Below are positions 55,663 through 64,000 of a DNA stretch of 64,000 nt, in pieces. Both the position numbers and the translations under genes were made by a program. Each line of letters opens with the position of its first letter. Position 1 is the stretch's first letter. Source of the stretch: Chitinophagales bacterium (lineage in GTDB: Bacteria; Bacteroidota; Bacteroidia; Chitinophagales; LD1); the NCBI GenBank assembly GCA_026129525.1, contig JAHCHW010000008.1, positions 116,790 to 180,789 on the forward strand. The letters run 5' to 3'. The notes beneath the pieces were generated by a model. It ran no database searches and had not been told where the DNA came from. It was given only the letters and a program-made list of their open reading frames with translations.

Positions 55663-55874
55663 GTTTGGTTTCCTAAATTTAACTGTAAGCGGTTTACAAT
55701 CTTCGGTTTCGGGTTTCCGGTTTTCAACATTTTATAAAGTTATGTTACTCCCTATGCTACAAGGACAGCACTATAACACGAATGGTTGCTTTTTCCACAA
55801 TGGGCAAGCCGTGCTTAACACATTGTTTCAGGTTTGTTTGCAGAATGAAAACAATAAGGTAGAGAGACAACTTT

Positions 55875-57077
55875 TTACACCGAACTGCCAGCAAGGTAAC
55901 CCGTTGTCCATGCTGCCTGAAAGTTAAAGCCGCCTGTTACGGCATCAATGTTTAATGTTTCTCCGGCAAAGTATAAAGCCGGAAACTTTTTGCTCTGCAA
56001 GGTTTTAAAATCTACTTCATTCAAATCAATTCCGCCAGCGGTTACAAATTCTTCTTTAAATATTGACTTGCCCTTTACGACAAATGAGGATGAAGTAAGC
56101 AGTTCGGCAATTTGAGCAATTTGTTTGTTGGAGAGATTGGCGTATGTAACTGATGAAGATTGAACTGCTGCCGTAAGGCTTTCCCACAATCGTTTCGGAA
56201 CATTAAATAGCGCATTTGCACTTACCTGTTGTTTAGGGTGTTTCTCTTTGTAATACTTTATAGCTTCAACTGCTTCATTCGACTTTTTGCTGCCCAACCA
56301 ATTTACAGTTATACCAAAGTGGTGTTGCAGTGCTGCCATTTCGCGGGCACCAAAAGCAGAAAGTTTAAGCACAGCTGGTCCGCTTAGTCCCCAATGCGTA
56401 ATCAACAGCGCACCGCTGGCAGAAAGATTTAGGCTTGGCACCGAAACAACCGCATCGGGCACTGCAATACCCTGCAAACCTTTCAGTGTTTCATCTTTAA
56501 TGTTGAAAGTAAACAGCGATGCAACAGGTGGAACAATAGTGTGCCCGAGTTTTGCAAGCATGCTCCATATTTTTTCGGAACTTCCTGTAGCCATTATCAC
56601 AGCATCGCAGCTAAGTGTTTCTCCGGTGGTAGTTTTTAAATGCCATTTTCCGTTGCGCTGGAAAATATCTTCTACTCCAATGCCGGTTTGAATATTGATG
56701 TTATTTGCCTTCGCTTCTCTTAAAAAGCAATCAATAATAGTTTGCGATGAATCGGTGGCAGGAAACATTCTTCCATCCGCTTCGGTTTTAAGTTCAACTC
56801 CGCGCTGGCGAAACCATTCAATGGTATGTATAGGGTTAAAGCGGGTAAATGCACCAATAAGTTGCTTGTTGCCGCGCGGATAAAACTTTACTAACTCCCG
56901 CACATCGAAACAGGCGTGGGTTACATTGCATCGTCCCCCACCGCTTACTTTTACTTTGGCAAGCAGTTTTTTCGATTTCTCTAAAATAGTAATGTGGTAA
57001 TCCGGATTTTTTTCGGCACAGGTAATGGCGGCAAAAAAACCCGCAGCGCCTCCGCCAACCACTATTACGTTTTTCAT
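55875..57077 (-). CDS. NAD(P)/FAD-dependent oxidoreductase, HI0933/BaiN family
   Basis: A 400-residue flavoprotein. The FAD site is VVGGGAAGFFAAITCAEK at the N-terminus. KVSGGGRCNVTHACFD and TGGFNFQAAWTTGYLAG (FAD C-terminal loop) are conserved in the family, which includes BaiN and proteins of unknown electron-transfer role. The hpt gene overlaps its 5' end by 4 bases, so the two are probably one operon with hpt first. Confidence 0.92.
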   Translation of the reverse strand: MKNVIVVGGGAAGFFAAITCAEKNPDYHITILEKSKKLLAKVKVSGGGRCNVTHACFDVRELVKFYPRGNKQLIGAFTRFNPIHTIEWFRQRGVELKTEADGRMFPATDSSQTIIDCFLREAKANNINIQTGIGVEDIFQRNGKWHLKTTTGETLSCDAVIMATGSSEKIWSMLAKLGHTIVPPVASLFTFNIKDETLKGLQGIAVPDAVVSVPSLNLSASGALLITHWGLSGPAVLKLSAFGAREMAALQHHFGITVNWLGSKKSNEAVEAIKYYKEKHPKQQVSANALFNVPKRLWESLTAAVQSSSVTYANLSNKQIAQIAELLTSSSFVVKGKSIFKEEFVTAGGIDLNEVDFKTLQSKKFPALYFAGETLNIDAVTGGFNFQAAWTTGYLAGSSV

Positions 57078-57616
57078 TCCGGAACTACCTGATAAATATC
57101 GCGCAGGTTTCTGCCCAAGCCGTTGTAGTCTAAACCGTAGCCCACAATAAACTCGTTGGGAATTTCCATGCCTACATAATCAACCGCCAGTTCTGCTTGT
57201 AAAGCAAGAGGTTTAAGCAACAGCGATGCCACTTTTAACGAAGCCGGATTTTGTTCCTGCAAAGCGGGAAGGATTTTAGAAAGTGTATGCCCGGTATCCA
57301 CAATGTCTTCTACAATAATTACATGCCTGCCCTCAATGTTTTGATTTAAACCGATAAGTGTGGCGAGATTACCGGTGGAATGAGCGCCATCGTACGAAAC
57401 CGCCTTTACAAACGATAGTTCGCAATCTAATTTCAACTCTTTAAGTAAATCGGCCGCAAACATAAACGAGCCGTTGAGGATAGGGATGAGCAAAGGGCGT
57501 TTGCCAATGTAGTCATCGTTAATTTTGCCTGCTACGGAACGGACAGCCGATTGTATTTCACTTTCACTTTTAAAAAGCCTGAACGTTAAATCGTTCAGCC
57601 GTACCAGTTTTTCCAT
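57074..57616 (-). CDS. hpt: Hypoxanthine phosphoribosyltransferase
   Basis: Purine salvage enzyme joining hypoxanthine or guanine to PRPP. The PRPP-binding motif is IIVEDIVDTGHTLS, and the base-contacting segment includes VDYVGMEIPNEFIVGYGLDY. The length of 180 residues is usual. It starts the operon with the overlapping flavoprotein gene. Confidence 0.95.
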   Translation of the reverse strand: MEKLVRLNDLTFRLFKSESEIQSAVRSVAGKINDDYIGKRPLLIPILNGSFMFAADLLKELKLDCELSFVKAVSYDGAHSTGNLATLIGLNQNIEGRHVIIVEDIVDTGHTLSKILPALQEQNPASLKVASLLLKPLALQAELAVDYVGMEIPNEFIVGYGLDYNGLGRNLRDIYQVVPE

Positions 57617-57678
57617 TCAAGGAGGTTTTTTCAAAGATAATGAAGCATTTGAGCCTGCAAAATGCTGTGTGCGGCAAT

Positions 57679-58335
57679 CTACTTTTTCAGTTTATCGCTA
57701 AAGTATTGTTCGAACTTTTCAATTTTCGGAACTATTACAAATTGGCAATAAGGATTGGAATTTTTGTTTTGGTTAAAATAATTCTGATGGTAATCCTCCG
57801 CTTTGTAGAAAACAGTGAAAGGCGAAACCTCAGTAACAATGGGGGAGTTGAAAGCTCCCGATTTGTTTAGTCCCTCTATAATTTCTTCCGCAGTTGTTTT
57901 CTGTTCATCGGTATGGTAAAAAATAGCTGAACGGTACTGTGTTCCCACATCGTTTCCCTGCCGGTTTAGCGTGGTGGGGTCGTGTATTTTAAAAAACACT
58001 TTCAGTATTTCTTGAAGCGAAACAACGGTGGGGTCGAACACCACCTGTATTACCTCGGCATGTCCGGTGGTGCCCATGCACACTTCTTTGTAGGCAGGGT
58101 TTTTAATGTACCCGCCACTGTAGCCCGAAGCCACCGAAACCACTCCGTTGAGGCGCTGAAAAACGGCTTCCAAACACCAAAAACATCCGCCACCTAATGT
58201 AATAGTATCGTTTGCTGAAACTGCTGTATTCATTTCCGGTTTTTTAAAAGATGAGGTGCGTTGCCTTTGCCCGCACGAGGGCAAACTAAGCAACAGAAAA
58301 CTAAGCAAAAAGGCAGTGGCGACACTTCGTAACAT
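57679..58335 (-). CDS. msrA: Peptide-methionine (S)-S-oxide reductase, lipoprotein form
   Basis: Repairs oxidised methionine in proteins. The active site is [16 protein letters not shown] (Cys and the following Phe-Trp), with the substrate pocket in [15 protein letters not shown] and [14 protein letters not shown] lipoprotein signal (FLLLSLPSC) puts it in the periplasm or on the outer membrane, unlike the usual cytoplasmic MsrA. MsrB is not next to it. Confidence 0.94.
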   Translation of the reverse strand: MLRSVATAFLLSFLLLSLPSCGQRQRTSSFKKPEMNTAVSANDTITLGGGCFWCLEAVFQRLNGVVSVASGYSGGYIKNPAYKEVCMGTTGHAEVIQVVFDPTVVSLQEILKVFFKIHDPTTLNRQGNDVGTQYRSAIFYHTDEQKTTAEEIIEGLNKSGAFNSPIVTEVSPFTVFYKAEDYHQNYFNQNKNSNPYCQFVIVPKIEKFEQYFSDKLKK

Positions 58336-58441
58336 TATTTCGTGCTACAAATAAACAACAGCTATGCAGTAAAGTTGAAAAGACTTGGCAACCAGATAAA
58401 CCAGATGGAATCCGCTTGCCCTTTTTTACAGGCAGTAAAAA

Positions 58442-59287
58442 CTACGGGCGCAGGCTGGGCGGTATGTATTCATCAATAAGAATTACATACACATCTTCAG
58501 GACCTTCGGCATTAAGTATAAGGCGTTGCTTATCGTAAAAGTGCCCTTCGTTGCAATGCCCCAGCTTTATAAAAGAAGGAAGTTCGCCTTTGTGCTTTTT
58601 ATGGAATTTCTCCAAGCCTTCAGCCTCGCTGCCAATAAGCGTAGTAACATCGGCTAATATTACATGCGCCTTCGGGAAACAAGGCAGCCTTCTGCGCGAA
58701 GCCTGCTTAGGATTTAATATCACAATGCCTTCATCGGCAATTAAACATTCGCAAAGCGAAATGGCGGCATCGGAGTTTTCAATGGTAAAGCCTACGGCAC
58801 CTTTCTGAAAATTGCTTGCCACAAAAGCATCTTTCACTTCATTTTCCCAGGCAAACACATGCTCCCATCCGTTTTCCTCTTTCAGCATTTTCAGCGTTTC
58901 AATTGCCTCTTTCATGCTTTCGCAGAAAAGGAATTTACCGCCTGCATCAATAAATTTGGTGGCAAACCGTATGTCGAGTTCTTTATCAACCGGAGCCACG
59001 TAAGTAGCGGTAGGTGCCGATACCTGCACGGTGCGTAATCCAATTGGTTTTTCGGTAATGCTCTCTTCGCGGTTTACCAACGAAGAAGGACGCTCGTTAA
59101 TAGCGGCTTGAATTTTTTCCTTTATTTCCATTTCGGGGGGCTTAACGGTTTCAGGCTCTAAGGTTTCCACCAAAATATCTCCGGTGGTGCTCATCACTAC
59201 TTTTTCAGTTTGCTCTTCCACTTTACCGTTGTTAAGCAAACTTTTTATCCGGTTGAAGAATTCCCCGTCTTCAGAAAACATACGCAT
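58442..59287 (-). CDS. LUD-domain protein (LutC/YkgG type)
   Basis: A 282-residue protein from the ATG at 59287; a TTG 15 codons earlier is in frame and another ATG lies at 59281. The C-terminal LUD domain (SDAAISLCECLIADEGIVIL, LFCESMKEAIETL) belongs to the lactate-utilisation family, but residues of about 30-95 are a low-complexity linker. In other Bacteroidota it lies next to ftsH, as here. Its function in this position is unknown. Confidence 0.85.
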   Translation of the reverse strand: MRMFSEDGEFFNRIKSLLNNGKVEEQTEKVVMSTTGDILVETLEPETVKPPEMEIKEKIQAAINERPSSLVNREESITEKPIGLRTVQVSAPTATYVAPVDKELDIRFATKFIDAGGKFLFCESMKEAIETLKMLKEENGWEHVFAWENEVKDAFVASNFQKGAVGFTIENSDAAISLCECLIADEGIVILNPKQASRRRLPCFPKAHVILADVTTLIGSEAEGLEKFHKKHKGELPSFIKLGHCNEGHFYDKQRLILNAEGPEDVYVILIDEYIPPSLRP

Positions 59288-59355
59288 AGGTTTGGTTATG
59301 AATGCTGCTATACGGGGTACGAAGTTAACCAAGCGTTAACGCATGTGAAGTTTTT

Positions 59356-61449
59356 CTACTCCTTATTCTCAACAGCAGTGTTAGTAACGTCCGTGTTTGT
59401 GGACACGGTAAACTGACCGTTTGTATTCGGGTTATTTTTTTCTTCGGTGGTTACTTCGGGCTGCTTATCGAAAGGGCGTTTGCCTATGAGTGCTTCCAGG
59501 TCATCTTTAAACAACACTTCTTTTTCCAGCAACAGTTTTGCGAGAGCATCCAACTCTTTGCGTTTGTCGCGGAGCAGTTGTTGTGCGCGCTCGTATTGTC
59601 CTTCAATAATTTTGCGCGACTCTTCATCAATCAACTTCGATGTTTCTTCGCTGAACGGTTTGCTGAAAGCATTTTGGTTTTGCATGTCGTAGAACGACAC
59701 ATTGCCCACCTTCTCATTCATACCGAAAATGGAAACCATGGCATACGCAATTTTGGTTACATGGTCGAGGTCGTTTTGTGCGCCTGTCGAAATTTTACCG
59801 AATACCACTTTTTCGGCAGCGCGTCCGCCCAATGTCATACACATGCGGTCGAGCATTTCTTCTTCGCGTTCAATGTATTTTTCTTTAGGAAGATACTGGG
59901 CGTAACCCAATGCTGCCACACCGCGCGGTATAATAGAAACTTTCAGCAGCGGGTGAGCGTTCTCTAAAAACCATCCGCATATAGCATGTCCTGCTTCGTG
60001 GTAAGCAATAATTTCTTTTTCCTCGGGCAATATCAGTTTGTTCTTCTTTTCCAAACCGCCAATGGCGCGGTCAATGGCATCGTTAAAATCCTGCATGTCC
60101 ACATCGGGCTTATCCTGCCGTGCGGCAATCAGTGCCGCTTCGTTGCATATGTTGGCAATATCGGCTCCCACAAAACCCGGAGTAAGCGATGCTAACTTGT
60201 GTACATCTACCTTCTCGCTCAGTTTTATGTTCTTCAGGTGAACTTTAAAAATTTGCTCGCGTCCGTTCAGGTCGGGCTTGTCAATGGAAATTTGACGGTC
60301 AAAGCGCCCCGGGCGCAGCAGCGCGGTGTCCAACACATCGGGGCGGTTGGTGGCGGCAAGAATAATTACACCTTTCTCCGAACTAAAGCCGTCCATTTCC
60401 ACCAGCAACTGGTTGAGGGTGTTTTCGCGCTCGTCATTTCCCTGCACTAATGTTTTTCCGCGGGCGCGACCAATGGCATCAATCTCATCAATAAAAATTA
60501 TACAAGGCGCTTTTTCGCGTGCCTGACGGAACAAGTCGCGTACCCGCGATGCACCAACGCCCACAAACATCTCCACAAAATCAGACCCCGAAATGCTGAA
60601 GAAAGGCACCTGCGCTTCGCCTGCCATGGCTTTTGCAATCAAAGTTTTTCCGGTTCCCGGAGGGCCAATCAGTAACGCTCCTTTGGGAATTTTTCCGCCT
60701 AATGCGGTGTATTTTTTCGGATTCTTGAGGAAGGAAACAATCTCCATTACTTCCACCTTGGCTTCGTCCAAACCGGCAACATCTTCGAACGTGATATTGA
60801 TTTTTTCATCCTTATCAAACAGTATGGCTTTCGATTTTCCGATATTGAAAATATTGCCGCCCGGTCCGCCAATGCCGCCTCCGGCTCTGCGAAGCATAAA
60901 CACCCAAAAACCTATCAGCAGCAAAATGGGCAACAGATACGGCACAAAATCGCGCCACCAGTCCTGCCGTGTTTCGTACTTTACGTTAACAGGTGTAAGT
61001 TCCGCTCTGTCTTTGTAAAAATCGGTAATGAATTTGTCGAAAGCATCGTTGCTGGCAACCGTAAAAAAGTAATGCGGGCCCTTGTTGATGGTGCCAAAAC
61101 GCGAGCGCGCCACCAGTTTGTACTTTTCTTCCTGCAAGGCGGAATCGTTCAGGTATATCTCTGCGGTTTTGTGGTTCACAATAATCACCTTCTCCACATC
61201 GTTGTGCTCCAGCATTTCCTTTAGTTCGGTAAGGCTGCTTTCGCGGGCATTCTCCTGAAAAAACGAAAGATTGAACGAAATAATGATGAAGGCGAAAATG
61301 ATGGCATACACCCAGAAGTAATTGAACTTGGGACCCTCGTCCGAAATCTTTTTCGGTTTGCGCTCGTTCGGCAAAATGCCTTTGCCTTGCTTTTTGTTCT
61401 CCGCTTTATTATCGGTAGTGGTTTCTTTCTTGTTTTCCTGATTTTCCAT
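59356..61449 (-). CDS. ftsH: ATP-dependent zinc metalloprotease FtsH
   Basis: Membrane-bound AAA+ protease that degrades misfolded and regulatory membrane proteins. Two transmembrane segments flank a periplasmic domain ([18 protein letters not shown] and [17 protein letters not shown]). The Walker A motif is GPPGTGKT near residues 260-270, the Walker [11 protein letters not shown], the zinc site HEAGH near 484. The C-terminal tail is charged ([17 protein letters not shown]). Full length (697). Confidence 0.97.
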   Translation of the reverse strand: MENQENKKETTTDNKAENKKQGKGILPNERKPKKISDEGPKFNYFWVYAIIFAFIIISFNLSFFQENARESSLTELKEMLEHNDVEKVIIVNHKTAEIYLNDSALQEEKYKLVARSRFGTINKGPHYFFTVASNDAFDKFITDFYKDRAELTPVNVKYETRQDWWRDFVPYLLPILLLIGFWVFMLRRAGGGIGGPGGNIFNIGKSKAILFDKDEKINITFEDVAGLDEAKVEVMEIVSFLKNPKKYTALGGKIPKGALLIGPPGTGKTLIAKAMAGEAQVPFFSISGSDFVEMFVGVGASRVRDLFRQAREKAPCIIFIDEIDAIGRARGKTLVQGNDERENTLNQLLVEMDGFSSEKGVIILAATNRPDVLDTALLRPGRFDRQISIDKPDLNGREQIFKVHLKNIKLSEKVDVHKLASLTPGFVGADIANICNEAALIAARQDKPDVDMQDFNDAIDRAIGGLEKKNKLILPEEKEIIAYHEAGHAICGWFLENAHPLLKVSIIPRGVAALGYAQYLPKEKYIEREEEMLDRMCMTLGGRAAEKVVFGKISTGAQNDLDHVTKIAYAMVSIFGMNEKVGNVSFYDMQNQNAFSKPFSEETSKLIDEESRKIIEGQYERAQQLLRDKRKELDALAKLLLEKEVLFKDDLEALIGKRPFDKQPEVTTEEKNNPNTNGQFTVSTNTDVTNTAVENKE

Positions 61450-61540
61450 GTCTTCTTCTCTCTGTTTAAAAAACGTCCTCTTTCAGACGTTGCTTGTTTT
61501 GGTTTATTGTAACCGTTGGCTTGTCGAAATACCGGAGGTT

Positions 61541-61918
61541 TTATTTTACCGTAGGCGCGTCTACATACTTTGTTTCCTTCGCATCGCTCCACAGTTCTTC
61601 GAGGGCGTAAAACTCTCTTTTCTCTTTATAAAAAATGTGAACGGTTACATCCACAAAGTCAATAATCATCCACTCAGCGCCTTTGCCGCCTTCGGTGCGG
61701 TAGGGTTTAAACCCTTTTTTTGCCGCAGCTTCCAACACATTGTCGTAAACAGCTTTTACCTGCGTGTTCGAATCGCCATGGGTAATAATGAAATAATCGG
61801 AGGCGGTATCTTTTATTTTGCGTAGGTCAAGGCTTACAACGTCTTTTCCTTTTTTATCCAAAATCGCATCAATTACAATTTTGTGAAGCGTTTCGGTTGC
61901 CGTTTTTCTTTTCGCCAA
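61541..61918 (-). CDS. rsfS: Ribosomal silencing factor RsfS
   Basis: A 125-residue DUF143 protein that binds ribosomal protein L14 and blocks subunit joining in starved cells. SDYFIITHGDSNTQVKAVYD and GAEWMIIDFVDVTVHIF are the family motifs. It lies just upstream of ftsH on the same strand and is divergent from birA, a gene order common in Bacteroidota. Confidence 0.95.
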   Translation of the reverse strand: MAKRKTATETLHKIVIDAILDKKGKDVVSLDLRKIKDTASDYFIITHGDSNTQVKAVYDNVLEAAAKKGFKPYRTEGGKGAEWMIIDFVDVTVHIFYKEKREFYALEELWSDAKETKYVDAPTVK

Positions 61919-61989
61919 ATGCTCAAGGTTTTGTTGATAAATAGCCGTTGTTACACGCCAAAAGTAATTAGTTTTAATAAACCTGAAAT

Positions 61990-62757
61990 ATGAGCGCCCA
62001 ACCCTTGCCCGATACGCTTTTTACCGGACAAAATCTGATAGAACTCGCTTCCGTTTCCTCTACCAATACTTATGCGAAAGACTTACTGGCAAACAGCAAG
62101 CCAATTGAGGGAACGGTCATAATGGCATACGCACAAGCCGAGGGGCGCGGGCAGCCGGGCAGCATTTGGTTAAGCGAGCCGGGTAAAAACCTGACGGTGA
62201 GTTACATTTTTTATCCCGTTTTTCTGGAAGCGCAAATGCAGTTTTACCTAAATATGGCGGTGGCGCTGGCAGTAAAAGATTGCTGCGAGTTTCTGTTGAA
62301 CGATGAAGTGAAAATTAAGTGGCCCAACGATGTGTATGTGGGCAACCGAAAAATTGCCGGCATTCTGCTGGAGAACAGCATCAGCGGCACAAACATTTCA
62401 TCTGCCATTGCGGGAATAGGATTGAATGTAAACCAAACCGGGTTTGATGCTTCGCTGCCAAACCCCACTTCGCTGTGCCTGATAAAACAAAAGGAATTTG
62501 ACCTGAAGGAAACGCTGCACACGCTCAGCGCGTTTCTGGAAAAATATTACCTGCAACTGCGGCAGCAACATTTTAATTTTCTTGAAAAGGCTTACACCAC
62601 CTCACTGTTCCGCTACCAGCAAACCCAAGAGTTCCGCAAGGGCGATAAAGTTATACGCGGTGAAATAAACGGAGTAAGCAAAGAAGGCAAGCTGATAATA
62701 CACAGCAGCGGCAGAGAAATGCGGTTTGGGTTTAAGGAGGTGGAGTATGTGATTTAG
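61990..62757 (+). CDS. birA: Biotin--[acetyl-CoA-carboxylase] ligase
   Basis: Attaches biotin to the carboxyl-carrier protein of acetyl-CoA carboxylase. Biotin/ATP-binding motifs are YAQAEGRGQPGSIWLSEPGK and IKWPNDVYVGNRKIAGIL. No N-terminal HTH is present, so it is a ligase without repressor function. The 255-residue length fits that class. Confidence 0.95.
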   Translation: MSAQPLPDTLFTGQNLIELASVSSTNTYAKDLLANSKPIEGTVIMAYAQAEGRGQPGSIWLSEPGKNLTVSYIFYPVFLEAQMQFYLNMAVALAVKDCCEFLLNDEVKIKWPNDVYVGNRKIAGILLENSISGTNISSAIAGIGLNVNQTGFDASLPNPTSLCLIKQKEFDLKETLHTLSAFLEKYYLQLRQQHFNFLEKAYTTSLFRYQQTQEFRKGDKVIRGEINGVSKEGKLIIHSSGREMRFGFKEVEYVI

Positions 62758-62769
62758 AAAAGGCTGTGG

Positions 62770-62937
62770 TTACCTTAAACGCGAACCATGCACAATTCTG
62801 TAAACGGTAAGTGTGGTGTCGGAATACTTAAAAACAATCACCCACTGCTTTTTGTAAACAAAACAACTGTAACCCTTCCTCGAAAATTTTGGATGATGGC
62901 ATAGTGGAAACTTAACCAAAGAACTTCCTGCGCGATT
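62770..62937 (-). pseudogene. Remnant of a ParE/RelE-like toxin gene
   Basis: In the frame ending at TAA 62772-62770 the reverse strand reads FSRKGYSCFVYKKQWVIVFK and then TVYRIVHGSRLR, which is the C-terminal pattern of ParE/RelE toxins (RIxHGSR end). The upstream part of the frame stops at a TAA at 62940 and no start or N-terminal half is found, so only about 50 residues survive. No antitoxin gene is next to it. A decayed toxin-antitoxin locus is inferred. Confidence 0.55.
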
Positions 62938-63015
62938 TTAAGTCGCAGCAGGTTCTCTCTTTGCATCGCATAGAGGAATTTGCTGTTTTGTGGTAGCGTT
63001 CTTTGGTTTGAAATA

Positions 63016-63672
63016 TCATTGTTTTACCAGTTTTTTAACTATACACTGTTGCTGGTTTTGCACGGTAACAAAGTAAAGCCCTGCGGGTAAATGGTTGATT
63101 GGAATGGTGGTGTTGGCTGCATTTAGTTGCTCTGTTTGCACTATGCTGCCGCTGATGTTGGTAATGGTGAGGGCGGCAGGTTGGGTTAGCTCTGGCAGGG
63201 TGATGGTGAGGTGGGTGGTGGCGGGGTTGGGGGAGATTGAAATGTTACCGGAGTGAGGGCTTGATATGCTGGTAGCATCTGTAACTGTGAAGCTTAAAAA
63301 GGCGGAGTCAACAGGATTATATGGCAACATACATGTACTATCACCAAGATTCATTGTCCAATTCCAATAAAATTGCAAATAGTATGCGCCTTGTGAAAGC
63401 GTACCTACAACAATGGTGTCATAAAGCATCTCAGTACTGTTTTTCATTCCCAATCTGTAGCAAGTATTTAAACTTAACTCATAGCCACTGATTGCTAAAT
63501 TTTGGCTGTACAACCAATTTGGGTATGAAGGAGAATAACACTTGTAGCATATTCTAATTGTATCCGCAGTGGTGGGATTCAAAGGAAGTATTGATAACTC
63601 CTTAATAAAAAAATTACCCAAAACCTGATGAGTAATAAAGCCCATAAAGAGAAAAAGCATATTCCGTTTCAT
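63016..63672 (-). CDS. Small secreted protein with T9SS type A tail
   Basis: A 218-residue protein with a signal peptide (MLFLFMGFITHQVLGNFF) and a beta-rich middle with paired Cys (IRICYKCYSPSYPN). The last 80 residues (ISPNPATTHLTITLPELTQP ... AGLYFVTVQNQQQ) are a type A sorting domain. It overlaps the preceding T9SS gene by 4 bases. The function is unknown. Confidence 0.85.
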   Translation of the reverse strand: MKRNMLFLFMGFITHQVLGNFFIKELSILPLNPTTADTIRICYKCYSPSYPNWLYSQNLAISGYELSLNTCYRLGMKNSTEMLYDTIVVGTLSQGAYYLQFYWNWTMNLGDSTCMLPYNPVDSAFLSFTVTDATSISSPHSGNISISPNPATTHLTITLPELTQPAALTITNISGSIVQTEQLNAANTTIPINHLPAGLYFVTVQNQQQCIVKKLVKQ

Positions 63673-64000
63673 TGTTTCACGATTTTAAGGTTAGCAGATG
63701 AATTGTGCCCGTTGATTTTATAGAAGTAAACACCGGGAGCTAAGTCATTAACATTGTTTTGTATGGCAGTAGTTCCCTGCTCCACAAAGTTATCGAATAC
63801 ATCTTTTACAAAACTTCCGGTTATATCAAACAAATCAATCTTTAACTTCTGCCTTTTGTCAGAAGTAAATTCCAAAATATTGGTTGTATTGGCGGGGTTA
63901 GGATATGAGCGCACCAAAAAGTTATCGTCAAACCGATAAACAGAGGCAGGGGCATTGCCCACTACAGCGGTAAACTCAACCGAGTGATTAGCAAGAGAAG
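63669..64000 (-). CDS. C-terminal part of a T9SS type A sorting-domain protein, 5' end outside the window
   Basis: The reverse frame is open to the window edge and ends in SYPNPANTTNILEFTSDKRQ ... LAPGVYFYKINGHNSSANLK, a T9SS type A tail. The rest of the protein lies beyond position 64000. Its stop overlaps the start of the next T9SS-tail gene by 4 bases, so both are one operon. Confidence 0.8.
   Translation of the reverse strand, partial: SLANHSVEFTAVVGNAPASVYRFDDNFLVRSYPNPANTTNILEFTSDKRQKLKIDLFDITGSFVKDVFDNFVEQGTTAIQNNVNDLAPGVYFYKINGHNSSANLKIVKQ

Noticed and set aside
55652..55927. 91-codon plus frame between the YkuK-like and flavoprotein genes
   Set aside because: Low-complexity composition, overlaps both neighbours on the opposite strand, no family pattern.

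Overview
The window looks like chromosomal DNA of a gliding-type Bacteroidota, probably near Chitinophagales, Sphingobacteriales or Saprospirales; the order is an inference. The evidence is many secreted proteins with type IX secretion system (T9SS) type A or type B C-terminal sorting tails, a GldB gliding lipoprotein, start codons mostly without strong Shine-Dalgarno sequences, and one site matching the Bacteroidota promoter TTG-N17-TANNTTTG. No rRNA, tRNA or CRISPR array was recognised.

Layout. 1-4.6 kb: a secreted glycine-rich/beta-helix adhesin-like protein cut by the left edge, then a TPR/coiled-coil/LuxR-HTH regulator. 4.9-7.3 kb: a complete IS3-family element and a VIT/CCC1-type metal transporter. 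7.5-10.1 kb: uvrB and an ElaA-like acetyltransferase. 10.1-19 kb: a surface-protein region with a DUF4397 triple-repeat protein, an LRR protein and an M23 peptidase sharing a duplicated sorting tail, a PhyH-like oxygenase and a collagen-like protein. 19-29 kb: metabolism (pdxH, SDR, M1 aminopeptidase, EamA exporter, LemA/TPM cluster, pyrophosphatase) plus a pseudogene with two in-frame TAA codons. 29-35 kb: gldB in a minus-strand run with a multi-spanning membrane protein, a 2OG-Fe oxygenase and a possible degenerate exosortase-like protein; divergent to it, a beta-barrel protein and nadE. 35-40 kb: a T9SS type B protein and a large lamin-tail-domain protein. 40-46 kb: asd, a GT39-like transferase, and a two-gene ATPase/TOPRIM (DUF4276-like) cassette wedged between asnS and the transferase gene. 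46-50 kb: rpoN, a frameshifted secreted-protein gene and a higBA toxin-antitoxin pair. 50-64 kb: housekeeping genes (enoyl-CoA hydratase, ATL protein, trmB, hpt, msrA, ftsH, rsfS, birA) mixed with a Kazal-repeat secreted protein, a TauD-like dioxygenase, a ParE-like toxin remnant and two T9SS tail proteins, the last cut by the right edge.

Most genes are ordinary core functions. The accessory signals are the ATPase/TOPRIM cassette (the best candidate for an uncharacterised defence-like system), the exosortase-like protein lacking the expected catalytic residues, the IS3 element with a hairpin over its orfA start, decaying genes, and repeat-built surface proteins. Functions are assigned from motifs and family memory only; no database search was run.
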